From contig CAJUGP010000009.1 in the NCBI GenBank assembly GCA_910586365.1, positions 4,629 to 62,202 on the forward strand: 57,574 bases of DNA, written 5' to 3'. The notes under the pieces are model-generated. The model did not search any database and was not told the origin of the DNA. It worked only from the letters and a program-made list of their open reading frames with translations. Source of the stretch: an uncultured Christensenella sp. GTDB lineage: Bacteria > Bacillota > Clostridia > Christensenellales > Borkfalkiaceae. Shown one piece after another: positions 16,728 to 26,756 of this stretch (position 1 is the stretch's first letter; each line of letters opens with the position of its first letter). A program made the translations under genes and the position numbers.

Positions 16728-19700
16728 ATGAAGAAGATATTCGCATCATTTTTATCCGTTGCCATGGCGGCATCGCTGATCTGCGCGCAGCTGCCGTTCG
16801 ACCAAACGGCGGATGCGTCGGCGGGCGGGCAGACGGGCGATCAGACTTCGGCGGTCGGCTCTGAGAAGGGCATTATCGACGTGACCGACAAGATCACCAA
16901 TTTCAATTACAACGGAAAGGAAATTTTTTCACCCAACGATTACGCGCAATACGCGGCTTCGCGCAACGCCGAACGCCGCATTATCGTCGAGCTGGAAGGC
17001 TCTTCGCTCATCGACAAGTATAATGCGGCGGGCAAGGTTACCAAATATAGCTCGGTATCCGAATACGCCGCCTCGAAGGAGGGCGTGCGCGCTTCGCGCG
17101 ACCTCAAAAACACGCAAAAGGCGTTTTTATCCTGTTTGGATCAAAGCAGGATCGATTACAGCTTGCGCTATCACTACACGGGCATCGTGAACGGCGTGGC
17201 GCTTACGGTTGCCGACGCCGATTTAAGCGCGATCGCCGCAACGAAGGGCGTGAAGAATATCGTCTTTTCCGAAACCTATTACGAGCCGCAGGGCGACGCC
17301 GTGCTCAACCGCGTAAACGCCTATAAAACGGGTATTTACGATACGACGGGCGTCAGCTACACGGGTTCGGGCATGGTGGTCGCCGTGCTCGATACGGGGC
17401 TTGACTATACGCACGCGGCGTTCCAAAACATGCCCGCGGTGCAAACGCTCACGAAGAGCAAGGTTGCCGCCGCCGTCGAGAGCGGCGAGCTGACCGCCTC
17501 GGAGCTGAAAAACAATCTTACGACGAACGATCTTTATAAAAACGCGAAGGTGCCGTATCAGTTCGACTATGCGGACGACGACGCGGACGTGTTCCCCGTG
17601 ACCTCTTCGCACGGAACGCACGTTGCGGGCATTATCGCGGGCAGAGAGGACGTCGTGACGTACGAACCGCTCGATTCGGACAATAACATGCACTTCAACG
17701 AGAATGCGGACGGCACGAAAACGTTCAAGGGCGTTGCGACCGAAGCGCAGCTTGCGATCTTCAAGGTGTTTTCCGACATGGGCGAGAAGGGCGCGCAGAC
17801 CGAGGATATGGTCGCGGCGCTGAACGACGCCGTGCTCCTCGGCGTGGACGTTATCAACATGTCGCTCGGTTCGGACGCGGGTTATTCGCGCTCTACCGAC
17901 GACGAGTCGGTCAACGAGATCTACGATAAAATCCGCGACGCGGGCATTTCGCTCATCGTTGCGGCGGGCAACAGTTACAGCTCGTCCTTCGGCGGGACGT
18001 ACGGCAATACCAACCTTGCGACCAATCCCGACAGCGGCACGGTCGGTTCGCCCTCCACCTATAACGGCGCGCTTTCCGTCGCCTCGATCAGCGGACAGCT
18101 TTCGCAGTACTTCCTCGTCAACGGCAGCGTGGCGGCGTACTTCCACAACGGCAGAAACAGCGCGGGCAAGGATTACGAATTTGTCGATCTGCTGCTCAAC
18201 GGACAGGGCAGAAGAGAGCTTAAATATATCGTGATCGGCGGTTACGGCGAAGATCATAACTACACAAGCGCGATCCGCGAAAAGCTGAGCGCGGGCGATT
18301 ATATCGCCGTTGTTAAACGCGGTACGACGAGCTTTGAAGATAAGCAGAAGGTCGCGGCGAGCTACGGGGCGGTGGGCTGCATTATCTACAACAACGTTTC
18401 GGGCGTCATCAACGCGTCGCTCGGCACGGGGTACAGGATTCCCACCTGCACGATCACGGCGGACGTCGCAAGCCGCTTCGTCGGGCAGCTCGAAGGGACG
18501 ATCGAGCTTTCAACCGACTACAAAGCGGGTCCCTTCATGAGCGATTTCTCCTCTTGGGGCGCTACGCCCGACTTGCAGCTCTATCCCGATATCACGGCGC
18601 ACGGCGGCGATATCACCTCGGCGGTGCTCGGCGGTTACGGTGTGTTCAGCGGCACGTCGATGGCGACGCCGAATATTGCGGGTATTACGACGTTGATCCG
18701 TCAGCACCTCGTCGAAAGCTATCCCGACCTCGGCAAAGTGGAGATCAACGAACTTCTTTACCGCTTGATGATGTCAACCGCGACCATCGCGGACAACGAG
18801 GACGGCAACCCGTACTCCCCCCGTAAACAGGGCGCGGGGCTTGCCGATATTTTAAGCACGCTCAACACGAAGGCGTATCTCTACGTCGAGGGCAGCAACA
18901 AAACGAAAATCGAATTGGGCGACGATCCTGCGCGCAAGGGGCTGTATGCGCTGCGGTTCCGTATCGCCAATCTGACTTCGCAGGAGAGGACGTACGAGCT
19001 TTCGGGCACAGCCATGTCCGAATCGCTGTCCGTTGACGGCATCACGGTCGCCGAACGCTCTTATCTCTTCGACGACGCGCAGTTTACCCTCGTCGGTGCG
19101 GGAGAGGGGGTAACGCGCCGCGGCAACACCGTGACGCTTGCGCCCGACGCGGACGCCGAACTCACCGTGCAGCTGCGTTTGACGGACGAGGATAAGCGGT
19201 ATCTGAACGAGAACTTTTCAAACGGCATGTTTGTGGAAGGCTTTTTGAAGCTGACCGACGTAAGCGCAAACGACAACGTAAATCTGAACGTGCCCTTCAT
19301 GGGCTTTTACGGCAGCTGGCTCGACGCGCCGATGTTCGATTATTCTTCCTACGACGTTTCGCAGTCGAAATTCGACGACAGCGTGGCGGAAGAGGATAAG
19401 CTGCAATGCGACGTGTACGAGTCGGTCGTCATCGGCAGATACGCGCGCAGTCTCGAATCGTACATGGCGCTGGGGCAGTACGTTTACCGCACCGCGTCGG
19501 GCGAATCGAATATCGCCTCTTCGATCGATAAAATCGCGGTCGGCAACAGCGATTACGGCATTTACGAGCTGTACGGCGTTTACGCGGGTCTGCTGCGCGG
19601 CGCTAAAAGCATGGAGATCGTCGTTTCCGAAGCGGTAACGGGCGAGGTCGTCATGCGCAGAACCAATTACGAAGTGCGCAAATCGGTCACGGGCGGTCCG

Positions 19701-22700
19701 GGCGGCGTTTATATCGAGCTTTCGCCCAACGATCTGAACCTCAAAAACAACGTGAAATACAACGTTACGCTCAAAGGGGCGATCGACTATGAAAACGGCG
19801 AAAAGGTTTCGCGCAATACGTGGAGCTTTACGTTCACGGTGGATTACGAAATACCTTACGTTGCCGATTACGACGTGCGCGTCGTATACGATACGAAAAA
19901 GAACAAATCGGTTTTCCTCGATCTGTATGCCTACGACAACCATTACGTGCAGGCGATCCAACTGTTCTCGATGGTCAATTCTTCCACCATCGACTATCTT
20001 ACCGATTATCCCATTCCCGTCGTCAGCAGCTTGGGCGGCACGGCGAAGGTGAGCATCGATATCACGAAGATTTACGAAAACTTCCTGCGCGGTTCGGGGA
20101 CGGACGCCAACAAGATCGGCGTTATGATTACCGACTACGCGCTCAACAGCGGCGGTTATCTTCTGCCGATCAAATGGTCGGAGCTGGAACAGCTTTCGCT
20201 CGTCGACGAAAACGGAAACGAACTCAATTCCTATTCCGAAGGCTTGCAGATGACGGCGGGCAAACCGCTCGGCTTTGAAATTTCGGTGCTGCCCGAAAAA
20301 GCCGACTTCGAGGCGGTTACTTATTCTTACACGAAAAGCGGAATCATCGAGATCCGCGACGGGGTCATCTTTGCGAAGAAAGCGGGGGCGACGCTCGTCA
20401 CCGTAACGGCGAGGAACGCGGGCGAAGAACTCCGACCGTACACCTTTACCGTGGTCGTATCGGACGACGGGCAGAAGTACGAATACCCCGTAAAAACGCT
20501 CGCTTTTGCTTCGTACCGCACGGAAAACGGTTCGGAAATCAAGATCGCAAACAACCGCGTTACGCTCGCCTGCGGTCTTACGACGCAGCTTACGCTCGAC
20601 TATAATCCGTGGTACGCCACCAATAAGGGCGACGTCACGTGGACGTCGCTCACCCCGAATATCCTTTCGGTGACGGATAAGGGCGTAGTAACGACGCTCA
20701 ACCCCGGCACGGGACGCGTGCGGGCGAGCTGGAAGTATAACGGCGTCAATTTCGACAGCTCGCTTACCGTGAGCGTGGGCGAAAAATACACGATCATGAG
20801 CGGCTATCTTTACCGCTACGAGGGCGCGGATACCGTATTGCAGATTCCCGCCAATCTCGGCGCGCTGTATCTGAGCCATTACAGCAAGAACACGTCCGGT
20901 CCGTTCTACGGCGACACAAACGTAAAAGTGGCGATCGTGCCCGACGGCGTGACGAGCGTCGGAACGGCGGCGTTCACGAACTGCACCAATCTCGAAACGG
21001 TTTATCTGCCTTCCACCCTGCAGGGGATCGGATATCAGGCGTTCAGCGGCTGCAAAAAGCTGAAACATATCTATTGGTATACCGGCGCGTATTTCAACAC
21101 CGATTTTAATTGCTATACCTACGTTGAAAACGGAACGGTGAAAAAATGCTTCGACGAAGAGGGGAATTATTTGGGCGGCTTCACGTTCGCAAACGGTTCC
21201 GAAACGCCCTCCACCGCATGCACGGCGAAAAATATCTACGTGGCGCAGCGGGCGTTCAACGGCTGTTCGGCGCTGCAAGCCTTCGACCTTTCCAAGACGA
21301 CGGCGGTTTACGATTACGCGTTCGCCTCGTGTTCTTCCCTCAAAGAGGCGGACATCGCGCAGGTGAAATATGCGGGCGCGCGGGTGTTCTCCGACTGCAC
21401 GTCGCTCACCTCGGTGAAAACGGGCAAGGATACCGTGATCGGTTCTTCCATGTTCCTCAACTGCAACGCGCTTACCACGGTCGATATCTATGCGTCCCAG
21501 ATCGGCGGCATGGCGTTCTACCGCTGCAAGGCGCTGCAAACGGTTCAGATATTTGAAGATACTGCGATCGGGGCGAATGCGTTTGAATACTGTTCGTCGC
21601 TCTCTTCCGTCAATTTCCGCAACAATGCCAAATGTTTGCGGATCGGCACGCGGGCGTTCGGCGATTGCACGCGGCTGACAGAGATCGGCTTGAACGGACT
21701 GACGGAGCTTGGCGCGTCGGCGTTCCTGAACTGCACCGCGCTCGAAAACGTAACGTTCGGATCGGGCTCCACGCTCGAAACGGTCGGCGGCACGCCGTTT
21801 AGCGGCTGCACCGCGCTGACGACGTTCACGGTATCACGCACCAACCGCGCGCTTGCCGTGCGCGAGGTCACGAAAAACGGAACGACGTTCTGCCTGCTCT
21901 ATAACCGCGATTATTCCCGTCTGATTTTCGCGCCCGAATCGTATGCGGCAAGCTACGACTTTACGGACGGAAACGGCAACACGGTTGCCCAAATCGGCAA
22001 TAGCGCGTATGCGAACGTCAAGGCGGAATCGGGTACGCTCGTCATTCCCGAGGGCGTGAAGAGCATCGGCGACAACGCGTTCTACCGCAACGATTTCTCG
22101 GTCGTGGTCTTGCCCGCGTCGCTCGAATATATCGGCGTCAGCGCGTTCTCGTATTGCGAAAAGCTTACGCGCGTCGTGTTCCTCGGCAATAATCTCAAAA
22201 CGATTGACAATTTCGCGTTCTATAACGACAAAGCGCTCGAAGAAGTGGCGCTGCCCGACGGGCTGGAATCGTTGGGCGTCAGCGCGTTCCGTTTCTGCAC
22301 GTCGCTAAAAAGCGTTTCGCTTCCCGCGTCGCTCGTCAAGCTCGATAATTTCGTGTTTGCGAATGACACAGGCTTAAAGGAAGTCGTGTTTGAACGTGGC
22401 TCGCAGCTGAGAGAAATCGGCAGATCGTGTTTTTCCGAATCGGCGGTTACGAGCATCGAGCTGCCGTCCAATCTGAAAGTTTTGGGCGAAAGCGCGTTCT
22501 CGTATTGCTATAACCTTACCGAGATCACGATCCCCGGATCGCTCGAAGTGTGGAACGCCTTTACGTTCTCGTTCTGCAGAGGGCTGAAAACGGTGACGAT
22601 CGAAGAGGGCGTCGAATATATCGGCTCGTATGCCTTTGCGTTCGTCGCGCCCAACTCGACGACCGTGTATTTCAATCAGGTGCTCGAAACGGTGAACATG

Positions 22701-24017
22701 CCTTCGTCGCTCAGAGCGGTCTATCCCTATGCGTTTATCGCCTGCTCGAAGCTGAAAAACATTTCGTTTGAAAACGTCGAGTACGTGTTTAACGGTGCGT
22801 TCCGCGCCACGAACTTCACCGAGCTGGTTCTGCCGAAGGCGCTGTTCGTCGCGGCGGACGCTTTCCGCGGCATGCCGCTGCTCGAACGCGTCGAGATGCC
22901 GAACGTCGAAATCGTCGATTCGTATGCGCTTGCCGAGTGCGACGCGCTCACGGACGTATCCATGGCGAAGGTATCGCAGCTCGGTAACTATGTTTTCCAC
23001 AACGACAAGGCGCTTGCAAGGGTGAGCATGCCCGAAGTCAAGTCGATGTACTCCATGGTGTTCTATAACTGCGCGGCGCTTACCGAAATCGACCTTCCGA
23101 AGATCGAAATCATGGGCGAAGGCGTATTCTTCGGCGCGGGGCTTCTGAAAGCGCATTTGCCCGCGACTCTCACGCAGATGGGCGTCGGAACGTTTATGGG
23201 CTGTTTGAACTTGACCGAGATCACGGTCGCGGAGGAAAACCCCGTGTTTTTCAGCGACGGCGTGGCGGTATACAAACGCCTTGCGGGCGGCGGATACGAG
23301 GCGTATTGCTACCCCGCGGGAAGAACTGCCGAAAGCTATTCCATTCTCGAAGGAACGGTGCGTGTTGCCGATTATGCGTTTGCGTATGCGGTGCAGCTTT
23401 CCAACATGGAAATCCCCGCGAGCGTGAAACGGATCGGCGCCATGGCGTTCTACTATCTGGGCATGAAGCGGACTTCGATCGTTTACACCTTCCGCGGCAT
23501 CGAAGCGCCCGTTCTCGAAGGCTATTTTACGAAGAAAGGCTCGTCGCCCATCTACATGTACAACAACTTCACCTACGATTTCGGATACGTGCAAACGGAT
23601 ATTCGCTATCCTTCCAACGGAAAGGGCTATTCGACCTTCGTCTATTCCAACTACTTCAAGCTCAACGAAGTGCTCCCCGAATCGCCCGACAGCGTAACCG
23701 TCATGGTAACGGATAAGATCGGCGCGTTGGGCGAGAATGCGACGAAAGAAGAGATCGCCGCGATCCGTACGCTCATCGACGGCATGACGGAAACGCAGCG
23801 CAAGCTCATCGGCAATTACCACGAATTTTTAGAGCTGGAACGCAAGGCGAATCTCAATACGGGAATTACGCCGCCCGATACGCAACCCCCCGCCGTTTCC
23901 TCGAAGTCGTTCCCGCATTGGGCGACGGCGCTTATCTCGGTCGGCGCGACGCTCGCGCTCGTTTCCGCGGCATACTTCACAATCAAAGCGGTGCGCAAAG
24001 GAGGCAAAGAACAATGA
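16728..24017 (+). CDS. Giant membrane-anchored subtilisin-like protease with LRR repeats
   Basis: A 2429-residue exported S8 serine protease, probably digesting extracellular protein. A signal peptide occupies about residues 1-30. The catalytic triad is D222 (VAVLDTGLD), H295 (SSHGTHVAG) and S644 (SGTSMATPN). The long H-to-S interval holds a PA domain (GDYIAVVKRGTTSFEDK, then GAVGCIIYNN), as in lactocepin and C5a peptidase. Beta-sandwich domains follow, including Big_2-like segments around 1190-1370, then BspA-type LRR_5 repeats from about 1390 to 2300. It ends in a TM helix (WATALISVGATLALVSAAYF) and a basic tail; there is no LPXTG. Its stop overlaps the next start, and it heads a nine-gene cluster ending in an Opp importer. 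Confidence 0.93.
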   Translation: MKKIFASFLSVAMAASLICAQLPFDQTADASAGGQTGDQTSAVGSEKGIIDVTDKITNFNYNGKEIFSPNDYAQYAASRNAERRIIVELEGSSLIDKYNAAGKVTKYSSVSEYAASKEGVRASRDLKNTQKAFLSCLDQSRIDYSLRYHYTGIVNGVALTVADADLSAIAATKGVKNIVFSETYYEPQGDAVLNRVNAYKTGIYDTTGVSYTGSGMVVAVLDTGLDYTHAAFQNMPAVQTLTKSKVAAAVESGELTASELKNNLTTNDLYKNAKVPYQFDYADDDADVFPVTSSHGTHVAGIIAGREDVVTYEPLDSDNNMHFNENADGTKTFKGVATEAQLAIFKVFSDMGEKGAQTEDMVAALNDAVLLGVDVINMSLGSDAGYSRSTDDESVNEIYDKIRDAGISLIVAAGNSYSSSFGGTYGNTNLATNPDSGTVGSPSTYNGALSVASISGQLSQYFLVNGSVAAYFHNGRNSAGKDYEFVDLLLNGQGRRELKYIVIGGYGEDHNYTSAIREKLSAGDYIAVVKRGTTSFEDKQKVAASYGAVGCIIYNNVSGVINASLGTGYRIPTCTITADVASRFVGQLEGTIELSTDYKAGPFMSDFSSWGATPDLQLYPDITAHGGDITSAVLGGYGVFSGTSMATPNIAGITTLIRQHLVESYPDLGKVEINELLYRLMMSTATIADNEDGNPYSPRKQGAGLADILSTLNTKAYLYVEGSNKTKIELGDDPARKGLYALRFRIANLTSQERTYELSGTAMSESLSVDGITVAERSYLFDDAQFTLVGAGEGVTRRGNTVTLAPDADAELTVQLRLTDEDKRYLNENFSNGMFVEGFLKLTDVSANDNVNLNVPFMGFYGSWLDAPMFDYSSYDVSQSKFDDSVAEEDKLQCDVYESVVIGRYARSLESYMALGQYVYRTASGESNIASSIDKIAVGNSDYGIYELYGVYAGLLRGAKSMEIVVSEAVTGEVVMRRTNYEVRKSVTGGPGGVYIELSPNDLNLKNNVKYNVTLKGAIDYENGEKVSRNTWSFTFTVDYEIPYVADYDVRVVYDTKKNKSVFLDLYAYDNHYVQAIQLFSMVNSSTIDYLTDYPIPVVSSLGGTAKVSIDITKIYENFLRGSGTDANKIGVMITDYALNSGGYLLPIKWSELEQLSLVDENGNELNSYSEGLQMTAGKPLGFEISVLPEKADFEAVTYSYTKSGIIEIRDGVIFAKKAGATLVTVTARNAGEELRPYTFTVVVSDDGQKYEYPVKTLAFASYRTENGSEIKIANNRVTLACGLTTQLTLDYNPWYATNKGDVTWTSLTPNILSVTDKGVVTTLNPGTGRVRASWKYNGVNFDSSLTVSVGEKYTIMSGYLYRYEGADTVLQIPANLGALYLSHYSKNTSGPFYGDTNVKVAIVPDGVTSVGTAAFTNCTNLETVYLPSTLQGIGYQAFSGCKKLKHIYWYTGAYFNTDFNCYTYVENGTVKKCFDEEGNYLGGFTFANGSETPSTACTAKNIYVAQRAFNGCSALQAFDLSKTTAVYDYAFASCSSLKEADIAQVKYAGARVFSDCTSLTSVKTGKDTVIGSSMFLNCNALTTVDIYASQIGGMAFYRCKALQTVQIFEDTAIGANAFEYCSSLSSVNFRNNAKCLRIGTRAFGDCTRLTEIGLNGLTELGASAFLNCTALENVTFGSGSTLETVGGTPFSGCTALTTFTVSRTNRALAVREVTKNGTTFCLLYNRDYSRLIFAPESYAASYDFTDGNGNTVAQIGNSAYANVKAESGTLVIPEGVKSIGDNAFYRNDFSVVVLPASLEYIGVSAFSYCEKLTRVVFLGNNLKTIDNFAFYNDKALEEVALPDGLESLGVSAFRFCTSLKSVSLPASLVKLDNFVFANDTGLKEVVFERGSQLREIGRSCFSESAVTSIELPSNLKVLGESAFSYCYNLTEITIPGSLEVWNAFTFSFCRGLKTVTIEEGVEYIGSYAFAFVAPNSTTVYFNQVLETVNMPSSLRAVYPYAFIACSKLKNISFENVEYVFNGAFRATNFTELVLPKALFVAADAFRGMPLLERVEMPNVEIVDSYALAECDALTDVSMAKVSQLGNYVFHNDKALARVSMPEVKSMYSMVFYNCAALTEIDLPKIEIMGEGVFFGAGLLKAHLPATLTQMGVGTFMGCLNLTEITVAEENPVFFSDGVAVYKRLAGGGYEAYCYPAGRTAESYSILEGTVRVADYAFAYAVQLSNMEIPASVKRIGAMAFYYLGMKRTSIVYTFRGIEAPVLEGYFTKKGSSPIYMYNNFTYDFGYVQTDIRYPSNGKGYSTFVYSNYFKLNEVLPESPDSVTVMVTDKIGALGENATKEEIAAIRTLIDGMTETQRKLIGNYHEFLELERKANLNTGITPPDTQPPAVSSKSFPHWATALISVGATLALVSAAYFTIKAVRKGGKEQ

Positions 24018-26746
24018 AAAAGAAATGGATCGCCTGTCTGATTACGTTGAGCTGTCTTGCATCTGCCGCAGGGCTTGCCGCCTGCAACGGCGGGCAGAAG
24101 CCCGACGGCGGCGCCGACAATCCGATCATAGCGGAAGAGCTGAACAAGAAATTCACGTACTCCTTTGAAAGCAACGGCGGCAGCGCGCAAGAGGGCGGCT
24201 CGCTGTACGCAAACGCCTATGTGCCCGCGCCCGCCGATCCCGTCAGAGAGGGTTACCGCTTTACGGGCTGGTATTTCGATGAAGACTGTACGAAACGATG
24301 CAGCTTTATTTCCACCCGTATGCCCGCGCACGACGTCGTGTACTATGCAGGTTGGCAGGAGCTTGTCCGCATATGCTTCGAGAGCAACGGCGGCAGCGCG
24401 GTCAGCCCGCTCGAAGGGCTGCAAGGCGAGGAGATCGTCGGCACGGATCAATGCGTGCCCGTAAAAGAGGGCTATGTGTTCGACGGCTGGTACGCCGACG
24501 AAACGCTCACGAAACAGTATGTTTTCACGACTATTCCCGCCGAAAGCCGCACGCTTTACGCCAAATGGCACGAGAAGAACAAAGCGGTCACGATTACGTT
24601 CGACGGCGCGGATTGCGCCCCCGTCACGGGCGAAGAAACGCAGCAGGCGCGGCTGCCCGTCGCCGACGATACGCAGTATACGCGCTTTATCGGCTGGGCG
24701 ACCGACGAAGAAGGCGTGCATTTGACGGACGCGGACTATCGTTTCCCCGCGCAGGACGTTACGCTTTACGCGGTTTACCGCCAAAAGCAGGCGTACGCGC
24801 GGATCAGACTGAACGCGTCGCCCTATAACGGCGAGCTTGATTTTTACGCGAAACGCGGCGAAAAACTCGCGCGGGAAACGGTCAGTTTGGAAGGGTACGA
24901 AGGGGACGGCTCGCTTGTGAACATGGCGCTGCTGCAAAGCAAGGCGCTGCGCTATAACGGCTTCCTCACCGAAACCGATCTCGGCTTCCTTCCTTCGGAG
25001 GATATCGTCGTTTCGGACATGACGCTTAATATCAACGTCTATTCCGAAGGGTTGGTGTTCGATTCGATTTATACGAACGACTTTTCGGGCGGCGTGTTTT
25101 ACGGGTTGGACGAGGTCGCGGCGTTTTTCGGTAAAACGCAAGCCGAGCTTACCGACGCGGAAAAGTCGATGTTCTCCAAAACGGACGCAACCGTCCGCGG
25201 ATATAACGGGACTTCCGACCAAATCGTCATACCCCGTTATTACGGCGCTGCGGGCGATCTCACCGATTACGCGGTTTCGGTGATCGAAGAGGGCGCGTTT
25301 GCGGGCAAGGCGATCGCATCCGTTACCATTCCCGATACCGTGATCCGCATTTTCGACAACGCCTTCAAGGGCTGCGCCGCGCTGCAAGAAGTCGTCTTTC
25401 CCGCCCGCCTTTCGGAAGTGGGCAGCCATGCGTTTGCCGATTGCGCTTCGCTTGATCGCGTCACGCTCAACGACGACGTGTATTATTTGGGCAACCGCGT
25501 GTTTGAAAACACGCCGTTCGAGCGCGGACTGTTTGCAAAGCAGGGCGCGGTGTACATGAAAGACGTCAATCCCTCGCTCAAACAGGACATTCTCTATTAC
25601 TATAACGATACGTTTGCGAACAAAACCGTGGCGTCGGTTTCCCGCGCGGGGGTCGTGTGCGTGGCGGGCGGCGCGTTTGCAGGCAAAACCAATCTCGAAC
25701 GCGTGAAGTTTGGCAACGACGTGGCGATCATCGGCGAAAACGCGTTTGAAAATTGCACCGATCTTAAAGAGGTCGTGCTGGGCACAGCCGTGCAGTATAT
25801 TCTCGGAAACGCGTTCAAAGGTTGTTCTTCGCTTGTAACCTTCGATAAATCGCAAAACCTTGCGCTGGTGGAGCTTGGCGCGTATGCCTTTGCGGACTGT
25901 TCATCGTTGCAGACCTTCGATTTCAACGAAAAGCTCACTTATTTGGGCGAAGGCGTCTTTCAAAACTGTTCGGCACTCAGATCGGTCACGATGTATTTCC
26001 GCACAGAAGTGCAATACGGCTCCGGAATTACGTCGATCACCTACAAATATTATTCGACGAACGTGAAGATCATTCCCGAATACGCGTTCAGCGGCTGCAC
26101 TTCGCTTCAACGCATCGAGCTTATGGACCACGTGACCGACGTCATGCCGTACGCGTTTGAAAACTGCACGAAGCTCGAATACGTCGGGCTTGGCTACACG
26201 CAAACGTGCGTGATCTCGAAGATCCATAAAAACGCGTTCAAGGGCTGCACGGCGCTCAATAAGCTGATCGTTTCCCGCCTTGTGGATACGGCGGAAGAGT
26301 GTTTGCTCTTTGAAAACGGCTGCTTCGACGCGAACAAAAACGAGCATATCAAAATTTACGTTTCGCACAGTTATATCGAAACCTACCGCGAGAGCATGAA
26401 ACAGGAGGGTTATTCCGAATACCTCGATCTTCTGAGCGTATGGGATACCGTAGCGCCCGACGTGGAAGTGACGACGAAGGAAGTGGTGATCCGCCAAACG
26501 TACGGCTACGACGTCAAGGCGTTGGCGCAGCGCATTACCGAATACAGCGATAACGAAACCCCCAAGGAAGATTTGATTTTCGGCGTAACGGTATCCTACA
26601 ACGCGGCGGCTGTTTCCGCCAACGGCGACGGCACGTACGATCTGACCTCGGAGGGAACGTATATCGTTACCGTGCGCGTAACCGATCTGTTCGGTCGTAC
26701 GGGCAGCGCCACGTTCAGCATCGTCGTACGCGGCAATGAAATATAA
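24014..26746 (+). CDS. InlB-repeat and BspA-like LRR lipoprotein (910 aa)
   Basis: A predicted surface lipoprotein with lipobox LAAC (C24). Residues about 40-265 carry three to four InlB B-type repeats (GYRFTGWYFDED, GYVFDGWYADE, closing AGW/AKW). A run of BspA-type LRRs spans about 400-780, and the last about 100 residues form an Ig-like or cadherin-like beta domain (YDLTSEGTYIVTVRVTDLFG). The start is ATG 24014, overlapping the protease stop by 4 nt and preceded by GGAGG; the longer open frame from 23918 lies inside the protease gene. The overlap implies stoichiometric production with the protease. The ligand is unknown. Confidence 0.9.
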   Translation: MKKKWIACLITLSCLASAAGLAACNGGQKPDGGADNPIIAEELNKKFTYSFESNGGSAQEGGSLYANAYVPAPADPVREGYRFTGWYFDEDCTKRCSFISTRMPAHDVVYYAGWQELVRICFESNGGSAVSPLEGLQGEEIVGTDQCVPVKEGYVFDGWYADETLTKQYVFTTIPAESRTLYAKWHEKNKAVTITFDGADCAPVTGEETQQARLPVADDTQYTRFIGWATDEEGVHLTDADYRFPAQDVTLYAVYRQKQAYARIRLNASPYNGELDFYAKRGEKLARETVSLEGYEGDGSLVNMALLQSKALRYNGFLTETDLGFLPSEDIVVSDMTLNINVYSEGLVFDSIYTNDFSGGVFYGLDEVAAFFGKTQAELTDAEKSMFSKTDATVRGYNGTSDQIVIPRYYGAAGDLTDYAVSVIEEGAFAGKAIASVTIPDTVIRIFDNAFKGCAALQEVVFPARLSEVGSHAFADCASLDRVTLNDDVYYLGNRVFENTPFERGLFAKQGAVYMKDVNPSLKQDILYYYNDTFANKTVASVSRAGVVCVAGGAFAGKTNLERVKFGNDVAIIGENAFENCTDLKEVVLGTAVQYILGNAFKGCSSLVTFDKSQNLALVELGAYAFADCSSLQTFDFNEKLTYLGEGVFQNCSALRSVTMYFRTEVQYGSGITSITYKYYSTNVKIIPEYAFSGCTSLQRIELMDHVTDVMPYAFENCTKLEYVGLGYTQTCVISKIHKNAFKGCTALNKLIVSRLVDTAEECLLFENGCFDANKNEHIKIYVSHSYIETYRESMKQEGYSEYLDLLSVWDTVAPDVEVTTKEVVIRQTYGYDVKALAQRITEYSDNETPKEDLIFGVTVSYNAAAVSANGDGTYDLTSEGTYIVTVRVTDLFGRTGSATFSIVVRGNEI

Positions 26747-26756
26747 AGGAGAAAAT

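Noticed and set aside
16728..24017. LPXTG sorting signal on the subtilase
   Set aside because: The C-terminus has a membrane helix and basic tail but no LPXTG-like motif before it; no sortase gene nearby.
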